From Plectosphaerella cucumerina (taxonomy: Eukaryota; Ascomycota; Sordariomycetes; Glomerellales; Plectosphaerellaceae), in NCBI GenBank assembly GCA_020746995.1, contig JAGPXD010000004.1, forward strand, positions 4,712,001 through 4,776,000: a stretch of DNA of 64,000 nucleotides, given 5' to 3'. The notes beneath the pieces were generated by a model. It saw nothing but the letters and a program-made list of their open reading frames with translations, ran no database searches and was not told the DNA's origin. Every line of letters begins with the position of its first letter. Position 1 is the first letter of the stretch. Made by a program: the position numbers and the translations under genes. Positions 21,867 to 32,799 of the stretch are shown here, one piece after another.

Positions 21867-22932
21867 ATGAAGGTCTCCGCCGCTCTCATCGCCGCCGTCG
21901 CCCAGGTGGCCTCGGCTCACTACTTCTTCGACTCGGTCGTCGCCAACGGCGCCGCCGGCCCCAGCTTCCGCTACATCCGCGACTTCACCCGCCAGGTCAA
22001 GTACAACCCCATCAAGTTCTCCACCAACCCGGCCGCCGACATCCGTGACGGCTCGACCATCGACGGCCCCGATTCTCGCTGCAACCAGGGCGCCTTCACC
22101 AACGCCGGCAAGACCCAGGTCCTCGAGGTCGCCGCCGGTGGCGATGTCACCGTCAAGCTCGGCGTTGGCGCTACCATGCAGCACCCTGGTATGTAGACCC
22201 TCCCCCGAGGAAGACAAACGCTGACGGATGTCCTGCAGGCCCCTCGCTGTTCTACATGTCCAAGGCCCCTACCGGAGACGTCAAGGCATACGACGGCTCG
22301 GGCGACTGGTTCAAGATTGGCCAGACCGGCGTCTGCAACCAGGGCGGCGACTTTACCAAGGACGCCTGGTGCAGCTGGGACAAGAGCACCCTGACCACCA
22401 CCATCCCCAAGAACACCCCCAGCGGCGAGTACCTCCTCCGCGTCGAGCACATCGGTGAGTTCGCCCTCTTCCTCGAAACAAACACCCCCTAACTCCCCCA
22501 GGCATCCACAGGTCCCACGTCAACCAGCCCGAGCACTTCGTCTCCTGCGTCCAGGTCAAGGTCACCGGCGGCGGCAACGGCACCCCCGGCCCCATGGTCA
22601 AGTTCCCCGGCGCCTACAAGTCGACCGACCCCTACGCCAACTTCAGCATCTACGGAGGCGCCAAGGCCTTCCCCTTCCCCGGCCCTGCTGTCTGGGATGG
22701 CGCCGCCGGCACCTCCCCTGCTGCTGCCTCTGCTGCTGCCGTCGCCCCCACCACCCTCGTCAAGGTCACCACCACCGCTCCCGCTGCCGCTGCCGCCACC
22801 ACTGCTGCTGCAGCCCCGACTTGTGCGGTCAAGTTTGCCCAGTGCGGTGGTCTTGAGTTCAAGGGTCCTACGTGCTGCCAGGCTGGAAGCACCTGCCAGG
22901 TCGGCAACAGGTGGTTCTCCCAGTGCCTGTAA
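21867..22932 (+). CDS. AA9 lytic polysaccharide monooxygenase with C-terminal CBM1
   Basis: Three exons (21867-22188, 22239-22454, 22502-22932) give 322 residues. The signal peptide ends at Ala17, exposing His18, the N-terminal copper ligand of the histidine brace; the second ligand is His106 in MQHPGPSLFYMSKAP. A cysteine in DSRCNQGAF and Cys195 in FVSCVQVKV can form the usual disulfide. The place of the usual Gln-Phe-Tyr triad appears to read Glu190-His191-Phe192, so the axial tyrosine may be phenylalanine. After an Ala/Thr/Pro linker, the last 36 residues are a cellulose-binding CBM1 with six cysteines (three disulfides, as in cellobiohydrolase II), with aromatics Phe, Phe, Trp and Phe. 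The enzyme acts outside the cell, cutting crystalline cellulose or related glycans oxidatively. Plant-biomass-type regulation is likely but not visible. Confidence 0.92.
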
Positions 22933-23201
22933 AATGCCCCTGGGCAGCTGCTGGGCAACCGTCTAGAAGCTGGTCATTGATGGCCGGCGCTTCTCGTTCA
23001 TGTACATTCTTCAATCTTGTATACTTGCTGTGTAGTTGTCATAGATCCCAACTCTCAGAGTCCGGCGCATGTCACGATATTCTCCCTGGCTGGTTGCATG
23101 CTGACTGCCTGCATGTGGACATTCCTTGGATCGTGTCGAAACGTCACTAAAATTCTCGAAATCCCAGACTATTCCACTAAAAAAGAGCCTTGCAATCGAT
23201 C

Positions 23202-26200
23202 CTAACCCCCCTGACCTCCGTTGTTCCTTCTGAACAGGCCTGAAACTCTGCCAGAACCCTCCTTCTTGCTCCCAGCCAGCCTTGGCCTCTCATTCAGCTC
23301 TGGGGTTCCAAAGCTGTCAGACTCACTTCGGCTTGTCCTCATCTCCAGCTCGCCCTTGAGCTGATTGTTGTCCTCCCTCAGAGTCCTCAAATTCTTCTCC
23401 TGTGCCTCAATGACCGCCCTATCCAACCCCTGTGCCTTCTCAAACTGTCGCCTTTGCTCATCCGCATTCCTCCTCGTCTCCTCAATCGCAGCTCTCGCCG
23501 CGGCGCACTCGCTCCGAGATCGGGCCAGCTCAGACTTGGCCACCTCGAGCTCTCGCTGCAGCTCGTCACGCTTGGTCTTGGCTGAGCTGAAGCCCTCAAT
23601 GGACACCTCGTAGTTCTTCTGATGCTGGTCAGTCCTCTCTCGGTACTCATGCCAGTCCTTCCGCAAAGATTCCATCTCTTGCTTGTGGGCTGCGGTCTCC
23701 TTCCGGGCCGATGCCACCGCCGCCTCCATCGCTCTCCTTTCGGCGCGAATCTCTTCTGTCCTCCTCACAGTCTCAACGGCCTGGTGAAGTTCTGCCTTCA
23801 AAGGTCGAATCGTCTCGTCGTCGTAGAACTTGTGCTCGCCGTCGGGCTTTGCCAAGAGAGCCCTCATGGTCGAGTTTTCCTGCGAAACTGTTTTCAAGGC
23901 TCGGAAGAGAGGGGCCACAGCGTCCGCGAGAATCTGGAAGCACTCGACATGACCGTGTTTCGCCGCCATCGTCAAGGCGGACTTCCCCCTCGGGTTCTCG
24001 TACAGGATGTCGGCCTTGTTGTCAATCAGAAGCCGCAGCGTGTCCACTTTGCCCTTCTTCGATGCCAGTATGATGGCTGTGTCGCGGTTGCTGTCGACTT
24101 GGTTGACGTCGGCTTTCGCCTTGATCAAAGACTTGGCCGCATCTACTGACATCCCAAAGGCAGCATTGATCAGAGGAGTGGACACGTCGCCAGTGCCGCA
24201 GACCTTGACGTCCACCCCGGCCTTGAGAAGCATCTCAAGGATCTCCGGTCTGTTGAGCTTGGTCGCCGCGAGGATGGGTCTCTGGTATTGGCCTCGTCCG
24301 AGGTTCGGGTTCGCCGGGGGTTTGTTCTCGAGGAGAATCCTGACAACCTCTGTGTGTCCAGATCGACAGGCTGCATGAATGGCGCTGCCGTCGAGAAAGG
24401 CCGGGCCTCGGTAGTTTGGCTCTTCCGTGGGGATCCTGTTGATGTTCGCGCCCGCATTGAGGAGAGTCCTCACCACGTCGGCACGACCCTCCTGGGCCGC
24501 CATCTGCAGCGCGCATCCCTCATCCGTGTCCACGTCGGCGCCAAAGCCGATCAACGTCTCGACCATGAGGTTCGAGCCGTCCCAAGCAGCCGCAGTGAGG
24601 GCATTCCCGTACCGCTGATCTGGATCGTTCTTCAAACAAACGGCTGGGAGGATGCCCTGCTCCCTGTACCTGTCCAGAGCCATGTTGGGTTCCGCGCCGC
24701 AAGTCTCCAGCAGCCACCGCACCGTGTCGTATTTCTCGTTGTCTGCAGCCTGGTACAAGGCTGCGTTGAGAACATTCTTTGGAATGGAAGCCTCCGCAGT
24801 GTTCCATATCTCCTTGAGGACTTTGTCGGCAAGCTTCCCCTCGCGCTTGGTGACGGCGGCGAGGTAAAAGATGTCGCCGCGCGCGAGACCCGGCTGGGCT
24901 CTCGAGATCATGTCCACGCAGCTCCAGTTGTTTGCGACAGCGGCGACCAGCATGCACTCTCGAAGAGTATCGTCGTTGAGATACTCTCTGGCTGCATTCA
25001 GAAGCACGTCGACACTGTCCTTCCTCGCGATGAAACACGCCTTGTCCAATGCCTTGCGGTAGTCGTCTCGGGTCCACTTCTCTTTGCCACCGGTGAGTAT
25101 CTCCTTGAAGATCTCCTTCTCCGATAAGGCAGCGGCGAGGGCGAGCGGGGGCATCGCCAGCGCCCTGTGTGAGTCGAGGCGATGGCGCTCATGATGGAGC
25201 AGCAGTTGCACCGCTGCGTTGTTCCCTGATCGGATCGCGGCGTTGATGACAGGACCGTGCTCTGTGCAGAACGCATTGGGGTCGGCGCCCTCGTCCAGCA
25301 GAAGCTGCATGGTGTCAACGTGACCTTGGGTTGCGACAGCGTGTAGGGCCGTTCCGGTCTTCTCCATGCCAATGTCGATGGAGATGTCCTTCATCGCTCC
25401 CAGAATCAACTTGATGGTCGAATAATGCTTGCACATGGCAGCGATGTGGAGCTATGGGTGGTCAGCATATGCCTCCAGGGTAGGGGAGAGTCGGCAGGCC
25501 AGAGAAGCCCTGTGACGTACTGGTGTGTAGCCGTTGCCGTTGAACATCCCCAGCTCTTCGCGGTGTCCATGGGTGATCAGCTGCTTTACGAGGTGGTCAT
25601 AGCCAAAGGCTGCGGCCGCATGCAGCGCCGTCATGCCATCGTGCGACATGAGCTCTTGTGAAGAAGGTTTTCCTGGTGGGTGGGATGCCAGCCATTTCTC
25701 TCTGAGCGGCGAAGTCTCGTGCCAGAAGTCGGGGAGCTCCTCGACGAGATCCTCGGCGAGTTTGCTGTTCCCTCGCAGGGCATGCTTCACCCAATTTTCC
25801 CAAGGATAGTCAATTGTTGTCGCCTCCGTTGATGCTGCGTCTTGGGGATCACCGGATACCGCTGGGACAACAGAAGAAGTCATGTCCTGAGTGGCTTCCA
25901 TAAAGGAGAAGCATCTCCAAGCGAGCACTCCGTGCAAATGCTGAATCGGGGGGTTCCCGTCTTTCTTTGCTTCGATGCCCGCATTGGATTCCCAGAGGAA
26001 GTCCTCACCGAGGGAGGGGTTGCTGAACTCGAAAACCAGCTTTGTGCTGTTGACCGGAGAGACCATTTGCACCAAGGGCTTGCATTTTTCCACGAGTCTG
26101 CTCAGCTTTACTCGGTCTTCGATCCCGGAAAGAACTGCGAGCTCTTCAAACGTAGGAGGGCGGAGAGCCAGTGCCAGGGCGCCCAGCAGATCTTTGAGGG

Positions 26201-28578
26201 CATGGCTGTCCTTCGGCTCATCCGCGAATATCTGAAAGTCTTGTCAGCCATAGTTGGACGGGTTGTGATACTTTGGAACTTGCCGTCTGCCAGCAATCCC
26301 GCTTGAGGAGGCGTAGGTTGATGGCGGTGGCGGGACTCAGGATCTCCCTGATGGCCTCCGTGCTGGCCCCGTCACTCAGAGCCTTGAGCCGGATGTACTG
26401 GATATCAATCCATTGAGTATTGGCCGCCAAGTTCTTCATCAAGTCCTGGATAATGAAAACCTGATCCCGCGAATACTTCTTCGCCTGTCGAAGCTTCTTC
26501 ACCTGCGCCATGGCGTGGTTCTCGAGCGAGTGGCTGACCTGTTCCTTGTACTTGTCGGCGGAAAGATCCACAACCTCCCCCGGTCCGGCGTCCATCAGCT
26601 TGCCGAAACGATCGGGATCGTTTTCATCGACGCAGGTGAACAGCCATCGACGGGCTTCCCTGCCATCTTGCTTGGACGACTCGAAGTGGTCTCGGATGTT
26701 GTCGATGAACAGCGTCGTCTCTTGGCCAGGAGCCAGAAGATGAATGTTGTTGATGATGATGTATACATTTTCGAAGTTCTCGTCCTCAAGAATGTTTTTG
26801 AGGCAGTTCCAAAGATTGTATATGCTCATGGTCGCATTTGTGTCGTTGTCAGAATCCTTCTCGGAGCCCTGCGCGAAGCTCTTGGCGTGGTCGGCCGTGA
26901 GGTGGTTCTGTTCGATGAGCTGGAGCAGTAGCGCCTTCAGTAACTCGTCAGGCCTGGAGCCCAGAGGGGTCGAGTCGCACATGAAGAAGGCGAAGAGTGG
27001 CCTGCGGTGCTCAGACTTGCTCCCATCGCGGGCCATGCTGTGTGTTCGGGCAATAGCGGACAGGGCGATCGATGTCCTTCCGACACCCGGCTTGCCAGTC
27101 AGCCAAAGGCATGACAGCCCCCGCGCGCGCGGAGAGATATCCTCCCATCTCTTGTATGCGTCATCTTGCAGGAACCACGATTGCTTGTCGATCTTTCGGG
27201 GAGTTGAGTCAAGCTTCTGGCTCACTGAAGATCTCAGACGTCTGGTCAGGTCCGAAAGGTGCACTTGTGACATGCTGGCCTGGCGAGATGCACCCTGTCT
27301 TCTCTTGGCGAGACTCTGGGCTGCCTTGATGCAAACTTCCAGTCGCTTGCGCACACAGTCGTAGCTGTCGTCGCCTTTGGCCTTGAACCTAACGAGGCCA
27401 CGGTGGTCTTTGTTGAGCGGTACAGCGCCATGACGGTGCTCCAAGATGCCAGCGGCAGACTTTGGAGTTACCATCTTCTGTAGTGTTTCGTCAGCACAAA
27501 ACCTTAGGTAGTCGTTGGTGGCCTCGCCGCCCTGGTCATCACGACTAACCTGCTTCCCCCAGGTAAATCCGACAATGGAGTTGACAGGTCCTGCGACTAG
27601 CGGCATGCTAGCGATGAAGTCCCCGTAGTTCATGTCGAGCAACTCAGAGAAGCAATGAATCTCGATGCCCGGTTGCGTCCGGGCTGAAAGCTGCTTGAAA
27701 TCGTCACAGAGTTTCTGTAGTCGTGTGTTGGCGGGCGGTGGCACCATGATGTGAAGTATGTCGTCGTATAGTCTGGTGAAGAATCCGACTTTCGGGCCAT
27801 ACTTCAGTACTGTTCTCGCCATTTCACTGCCGCCGAATGGTACTCCAAAGAAGAAGCAGGACGTGACGCTGGGGAGAATGTCTCCATAGTAGTCTCTCCG
27901 CCGGTCTAGCTCGTTCAACGCCTGTGATTTGTCGTAAGAAAATCGTATGAGACGTAAGAGACCTCAGGATGAAAAAGAGGCAGTAGGTTCTTACCTCGGC
28001 GATGACGAGTCCCCCCATGCTGTGTCCGATAAAGATGATGGGCCTCCACTGTTCATGCCGTTCCTGTCGGACAAGTTGACGCGAAAGTCAGCAATCACCC
28101 ACACCTCGCGCATGTGGGACCAGACAAACCTGCCGCATGGCCTTCACTCCCTCGCAAAGTCCGTTCGCGATGTTATCAAAGCTGCTCTCAGCCTTAAAAT
28201 TTCCGTACCAGGCGGAAGCAAATGCGTAGCAGAGGATTCGCGCTTTGGAAGATGCGATGGTACTCAGTCCCGAGTTGTCTAGAACCCAGTTGAACTTGGT
28301 TTTCGGCTTGACGTGACCTGTCGACTTTTTCTCGTCATCATCTTCCCAGCACCTGACTGGATCTGTCCCAAGACCAGGGACAAGAATGATGCTAAAATCG
28401 CGCAGCTTGTCAGAGAAGAATACAGAGATAGGCAAGGTAGACATGGATCTGTCGATTTGAGCCGTCCAGGTTCCACTCACTCGACATCTGGATCCGTCAC
28501 TTGCGGATCGTCCAAACGGAGCATTCCGTTATGAACATCTTTCAAGGTCAACTTGTCCTTTTTCTTTGGCCGATCCAT
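23202..28578 (-). CDS. NLR-like protein: alpha/beta hydrolase, NACHT-like, ankyrin repeats, coiled coil
   Basis: Six exons (28578-28481, 28391-28130, 28063-27995, 27921-26272, 26231-25521, 25451-23202) give about 1679 residues. Residues 33-300 form a lipase-like alpha/beta hydrolase: IILVPGLG, then FIGHSMGGLVIAE with nucleophile Ser135, then SCFFFGVPFGG. A NACHT-type NTPase region follows, with LWLTGKPGVGRTSIALSAIA near 415-435, then NVYIIINNIHLL, and the winged-helix-like ALALRPPTFEELAVLSG. The Walker A lysine is arginine (codon 27076-27078) and the Walker B aspartates are asparagines (26746-26751). Ankyrin repeats run from about 890 to 1440 (HDGMTALHAAAAFGYDHLV; TALHAVATQGHVDTMQLLL), followed by a coiled coil to about 1640. 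Such proteins act in fungal non-self recognition and programmed cell death. The donor at 26271 (GTATCA) could instead be a GC donor 12 nt upstream; both are in phase. Confidence 0.85.
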
Positions 28579-29426
28579 GATGTTGGCCCTTTGGTTTGAG
28601 CTAAACGAATCGATGAGTGCAGGTTGACGGTGCGATTTCGAGAGAAGTCTGTGGGTAGAATGAATGGCAGGAAAGCTGGCCAGAGTGAAGACCACAGCTT
28701 AGGGGGAACCCTGAAGTACCGGTCCTCATGGCACATGAGCCCCTGTCTGAAGATCTGTCGCAATTGGGTTGGTATGGGGCATGCCTGAACATCAGGCTGC
28801 GACTCTGGATGCGGGCTTGGTCACTAAGATTAGCAGGGAGGATGGCACGGGCTTGGGGACGGCACGGTACGGGCTCTTGACCCAGCATATCCAATCGATT
28901 CTGCCGCTCATGGGCCGAGGGGTGGTCAGCTGTGGTGGCTGAAAATGTTGTGTAACACGAGATATGGCCAGGCTACCACCCGCCTTTGAATTTACTATGA
29001 CAGCCTGATCTGAACTTGACCGCTGCTGCCCACCCATGTCTGCAGCCAGCCGTCGGCTCCGCCGCACTATAGCCTGCAGTCAAGTCTCAAATTGACGGCA
29101 TTCTTCCCAACCTGGTCCGCTGATAGGCACGTAGACTTGCTGCCAAGCGCCAGCTGAGAATAGATGTTCTGGATCGACGTCATCTGGCGCGTATTCCTCC
29201 TCTTCCCATCCTCCTTCGAGATGGTGTCAATGCAGAGACTCGATCGTGGTAAGAAATGGAGGGCTTCTTGCAGTGGGTGGAGGAGAGGAGCCACTCTGTT
29301 CGACCCTCTTCCGTAAAATATAGTCATTGAGCAGGCTCCAAGACCCCTTCTTCATTTTGAAATCTCTTTCAGTCATTCACGCACATCTTTCAATCTCCCA
29401 CGGTCATCGCTGATTTCGCAAACACA
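28579..29426. other. Intergenic, divergent promoters
   Basis: 848 bp between the NLR-like gene and the rightward 29427 gene. The NLR reading frame stays open upstream of its chosen ATG to about 28695, so an earlier start is possible, though that sequence looks non-coding. No repeats or RNA genes seen. Confidence 0.5.
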
Positions 29427-30563
29427 ATGGCCGAGCTCGACCAGCTTCTTCCCACTCGCACTGTCGAGGCAGGCCCAAGCCGCCCAGCTAGCGCTGCAGA
29501 TCACACCCAGTCCTTGGACGAAGCTTCTTTCCCCTGGGTCATTGAAGACAAGCCCGTTGGACGCATCCAGTCCGAAGACTTTGCCTCTCTTCTACCTGCG
29601 TCGAGACGTGTGGGGGATGGCGACCTGGCGTCTCCACATCCTTCAACAGTCCTCGAAGTTCTCGACAAGGCGGTCCAACTGGACCGCCTTCACACGGTTC
29701 ACAGAGACCTTTGGCTGGCAGGCCGACCTATGCCCCCACGACCTCTCTATGTTCAAAAGATTCTCAACCGCGACATATTCATCACCGAAGACCTTGATAT
29801 GCACCTTGTCTGGGGCAACGGTCGAATCTACCTCAAGCCACTCCCCCGATTCCTCTTTGAACCCTGCTTCTGGAAAGAAGTCTGGCAGTGCTCTTGCAAG
29901 TCACTGCAAAGCCAGCCCCCCGAACCGCCTTCCAGCAAGAAGCCTCAGCTATGCGGATGCAAACTGCTGGCCCGGTGCAGAGACCGTGCTCGGGGCGTTC
30001 TCTTCTCCTACATCGGCCTCGTGTCCAACAAGAGCGACCACGATATTGCCATCGAGTCTAAACTCTTCCCGGAGATTCTGACTTGGTCTAAATGGCAAAG
30101 AGTCGTCGCTCACATGCTGAACGATCCGGAGCTCTACACCTCGATCGACCGCCGCTTCTTGTACGGCGAGCTCCGCCTCTCGAGGCTGAACAAAGTCTAC
30201 TTCTACTGGCATACACCCGGAAAGCAGTACAAGTCGCAGTGGAACCAGTATAGCTCCTTCTTCGACGACAACCTGGCCTTCATTGGGGGCACCTTTGCCT
30301 ACTTCGTCATCATCCTGACAGCGATGCAGGTCGGACTCGGCACGGCGGTCAAGGGCAACGCCGCTTTCATGTCGATCTCTAATGGCTTCGCTATCTTTGT
30401 TATATTTGGCCTCATTGGTGCCCTTGGTCTCGTCATGATTGCCTTTTTGTACTTATTTGCTAACAACTGGGTGGCCACGAAGATCTTCGAGTGGAAAAGA
30501 AAGAAAGAGCTCAAGACACACGGCGTCACTCTTCAAGGCTCCAAGATTCCACCTGTATGTTAG
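29427..30563 (+). CDS. Conserved fungal membrane protein, DUF6601-like, 378 aa
   Basis: Single-exon gene. The N-terminal 75 residues are low-complexity. The core contains RLHTVHRDLWLAGRPMPPRP, ITEDLDMHLVWGNGRIYLKP and LYGELRLSRLNKVY, a block I associate with a fungal family of unknown function (DUF6601). Two strongly hydrophobic segments close the protein: IGGTFAYFVIILTAMQVGLG and FAIFVIFGLIGALGLVMIAF, followed by a basic tail (WKRKKELKTHG), so the N-terminal domain is probably cytosolic with a C-terminal hairpin anchor. Cysteines at WQCSCKS and LCGCKLLARC suggest a metal- or disulfide-stabilised insert. Function is unknown; the family name is from memory and should be checked against Pfam. 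Confidence 0.7.
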   Translation: MAELDQLLPTRTVEAGPSRPASAADHTQSLDEASFPWVIEDKPVGRIQSEDFASLLPASRRVGDGDLASPHPSTVLEVLDKAVQLDRLHTVHRDLWLAGRPMPPRPLYVQKILNRDIFITEDLDMHLVWGNGRIYLKPLPRFLFEPCFWKEVWQCSCKSLQSQPPEPPSSKKPQLCGCKLLARCRDRARGVLFSYIGLVSNKSDHDIAIESKLFPEILTWSKWQRVVAHMLNDPELYTSIDRRFLYGELRLSRLNKVYFYWHTPGKQYKSQWNQYSSFFDDNLAFIGGTFAYFVIILTAMQVGLGTAVKGNAAFMSISNGFAIFVIFGLIGALGLVMIAFLYLFANNWVATKIFEWKRKKELKTHGVTLQGSKIPPVC

Positions 30564-31346
30564 GGGGCGGAAGATGGATCATGGCATAGCCCGACTCCGG
30601 GACTGTGTGCTGCTCTTTCCGGGGATCGCACCCACACACACGCAAGCATGTGCCTCTGTTTGGTATAGGTTACATTTTTGACACGGTGTTCAATTGTTTA
30701 CAAGCTCAGATTTCAATTTCCTCAACTTAATTCAGTTCAACTTTCATTCGGGTCTGCCTTAGGTCTACAGATTCCGATGTCATCTCATGGGAGGCCGACT
30801 TGAGCCCAGTCAAGTTCCCCTTAGAGGAACCGGCACCCTTAGTCAGAAGCCATCACAAAGTTCAGCCTCTCGTATCTGAGCCGAACTGAAACTTCAACGG
30901 TATAACATCAATGACATCCGTTGTTCTCAAGACTATCGGGGGTCCCAGTCAGAGTCAGGTAAAAGTGGCGTACGGCGTACAGGCAGCAAATTTGCCCCGG
31001 CTGGAACTGTGACTGAGGAAGCGCAGCTGTGGCTCAACCAGGATGAGCTATACTGAAGCCAGAGGAGAGGAGGATGCAATTCGAGGCGACCAAGTCTGGT
31101 GGCTCAGACACCGCCTTGTCCGCCCTGGCGTACAGCGAGCACCTTTGTGACGCCCAGGGCTGAAATTTCTATGTTGCTGCCTCTGTTCCACCATCTTCGT
31201 TGAGGTGGCTGACCTCATGCCTTTGGGCGCCAGCCCAAGAACCTCACGATGATCAAAGTCGCATGCGGCGTCGCCACTCTTCCTTACCACGGCACAAGCC
31301 AGTCTCTACCTTTCTTACAAAAGGACCGCTCCCCAGCAGCTAATTC
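30564..31346. other. Intergenic, no gene seen
   Basis: 783 bp between two rightward genes. No frame has recognisable content. An imperfect CA run (CACACACACGCAAGCA, 30631-30648) is the only simple repeat. Confidence 0.5.
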
Positions 31347-31741
31347 ATGTACAATGTTTTATCAGAATCATTTTCCAACTCCCTCCAGAAAATCAGTCGC
31401 ATATCATCCCGCAACATGACCGACATCTCAAAGGTCAGTCTTCCACCTTACGCCGTACCTCTGTCCTAATACTGACTCGATCTTAGAATCTCGAAGACAC
31501 GATGGGTGCAAACAACGCAACGACCATTGAGATCACTTGCCAATCTAATTGTGGCGTCTGGTTCTCTCAGCAGATCCTCCTGCAATCAATGCCCCGCTGG
31601 AAGGCAACCCTCGCGATCATGGGCGTGCTCTTCGGCATCCTTGCAGCATTCTGTCTCTTGACTTACCTCGGATTCAGTCTTTACCGAAAGTGTACTCAAT
31701 GGCGATCTCAGCGGAAACGCAACACTGAGATTTCAGTCTAA
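31347..31741 (+). CDS. Small single-pass membrane protein
   Basis: Exons 31347-31433 and 31487-31741 with a 53-nt intron (GTCAGT...CTTAG) give 113 residues; a second in-frame ATG at 31416 would give 90. The N-terminal third is Ser/Asn-rich. An extracellular-type stretch with two Asn-X-Thr/Ser-like positions and two cysteines (ITCQSNCGVWF) precedes one transmembrane helix (ATLAIMGVLFGILAAFCLLT), and a short basic tail (SLYRKCTQWRSQRKRN) follows. The positive tail suggests it faces the cytosol. No homologous family is recognised. Support comes from the clean splice and the membrane topology only; it is too small to judge by codon bias. Confidence 0.45.
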
Positions 31742-32799
31742 ATAATTCAACCGATGTGGAGTTGCCAGGAGCTTTGGGCAGTCTGGGCTGGCAATGAAGG
31801 CGACGGTTGCGGCAGGAATTAACAGGGCATCACGATGTTGCAGTTTTCCTCTGGTTTGATACCCCAAAGTACCGTAAAGACTACTTTTCAGTGCTTTAAT
31901 ACTCAAGAGGTTATGCTTTGCCATTCTGTTACTATTCTTGACCACGGTGACCAACTCAAACCCGGGCTTTTTGCTGGCCCGATGAGACTTCTCTCGAAAG
32001 GCATCGAGTTGAATTTACATAATGTCTTGATTCGATTGTATTTTTTCAGCTTCATTCCTAGTGGGCAGCCATTTCGAGAACTGTTTGCTTTGATTTCATG
32101 AGCCGGGTTGTTCTCTAGTCATCGTGTCCTCGATCCGGCCGACACGACCCCGAAGGACAGTATTCGCACCTAGCCACGCTGATTTGAAGCCCGCAAGTTG
32201 TTGAGCCGCGTTTTCGCCTCTCGAAAGTCCATTCAACACATTCGATCCTTGTTTCTGCCCCTTCCTTGCTGCTGCCTAGGCATCTACCGCCTGCGCCACG
32301 AGACATCCAAGGCGTTGGTCTGCCGCTCGGGTGGATGAGAGAAATTACTGCTCCGAGCAGGAAAACCACTCGACTTGAGGAAAGGGGAGCCACAAAGTGA
32401 GGACAAATGGTGCATGGCGTGGAGGAAACGCCAACGGGCGGGCGCCACTAGGGAGGCTCTGTATGTGATGAAGGCCTCATCGTGTGGTGGTGCGCCTCAA
32501 GAATCCACTGAGGAGGGCCCTGCCACGCGAAAAATCTGATCAGTTTCCTTCCTTAAAAGAATCCTCCCTCTCCCCGTTTCCTGTACTGATCTCTGTCATG
32601 CTTCCACATTAGCCCGCTCCAGTCAAACTGACAGGTTACCTCCGACCATCAGACTGTCTCTTGCAGGCTAGCAACATACCCTCTCTACGAGCTCCCCCTC
32701 ACACACTGGCTTTGACGAACGACTCTCTCGTCTGTACCACCAAGCTTTTCTGATCCATACCGCGCAAGCTCGAGAAGAACCGTTCTGAAATCGCCCAGT
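31742..32799. other. Intergenic, no gene seen
   Basis: About 1.06 kb of non-coding sequence upstream of the repeat-protein gene. Pyrimidine-rich tracts at 32540-32700 fit a promoter and leader. A 92-codon leftward frame at 32115-32393 has no features. Confidence 0.5.

Noticed and set aside
24288..25127. 279-codon rightward frame within the NLR-like gene
   Set aside because: Antisense shadow of the ankyrin region; no independent features.
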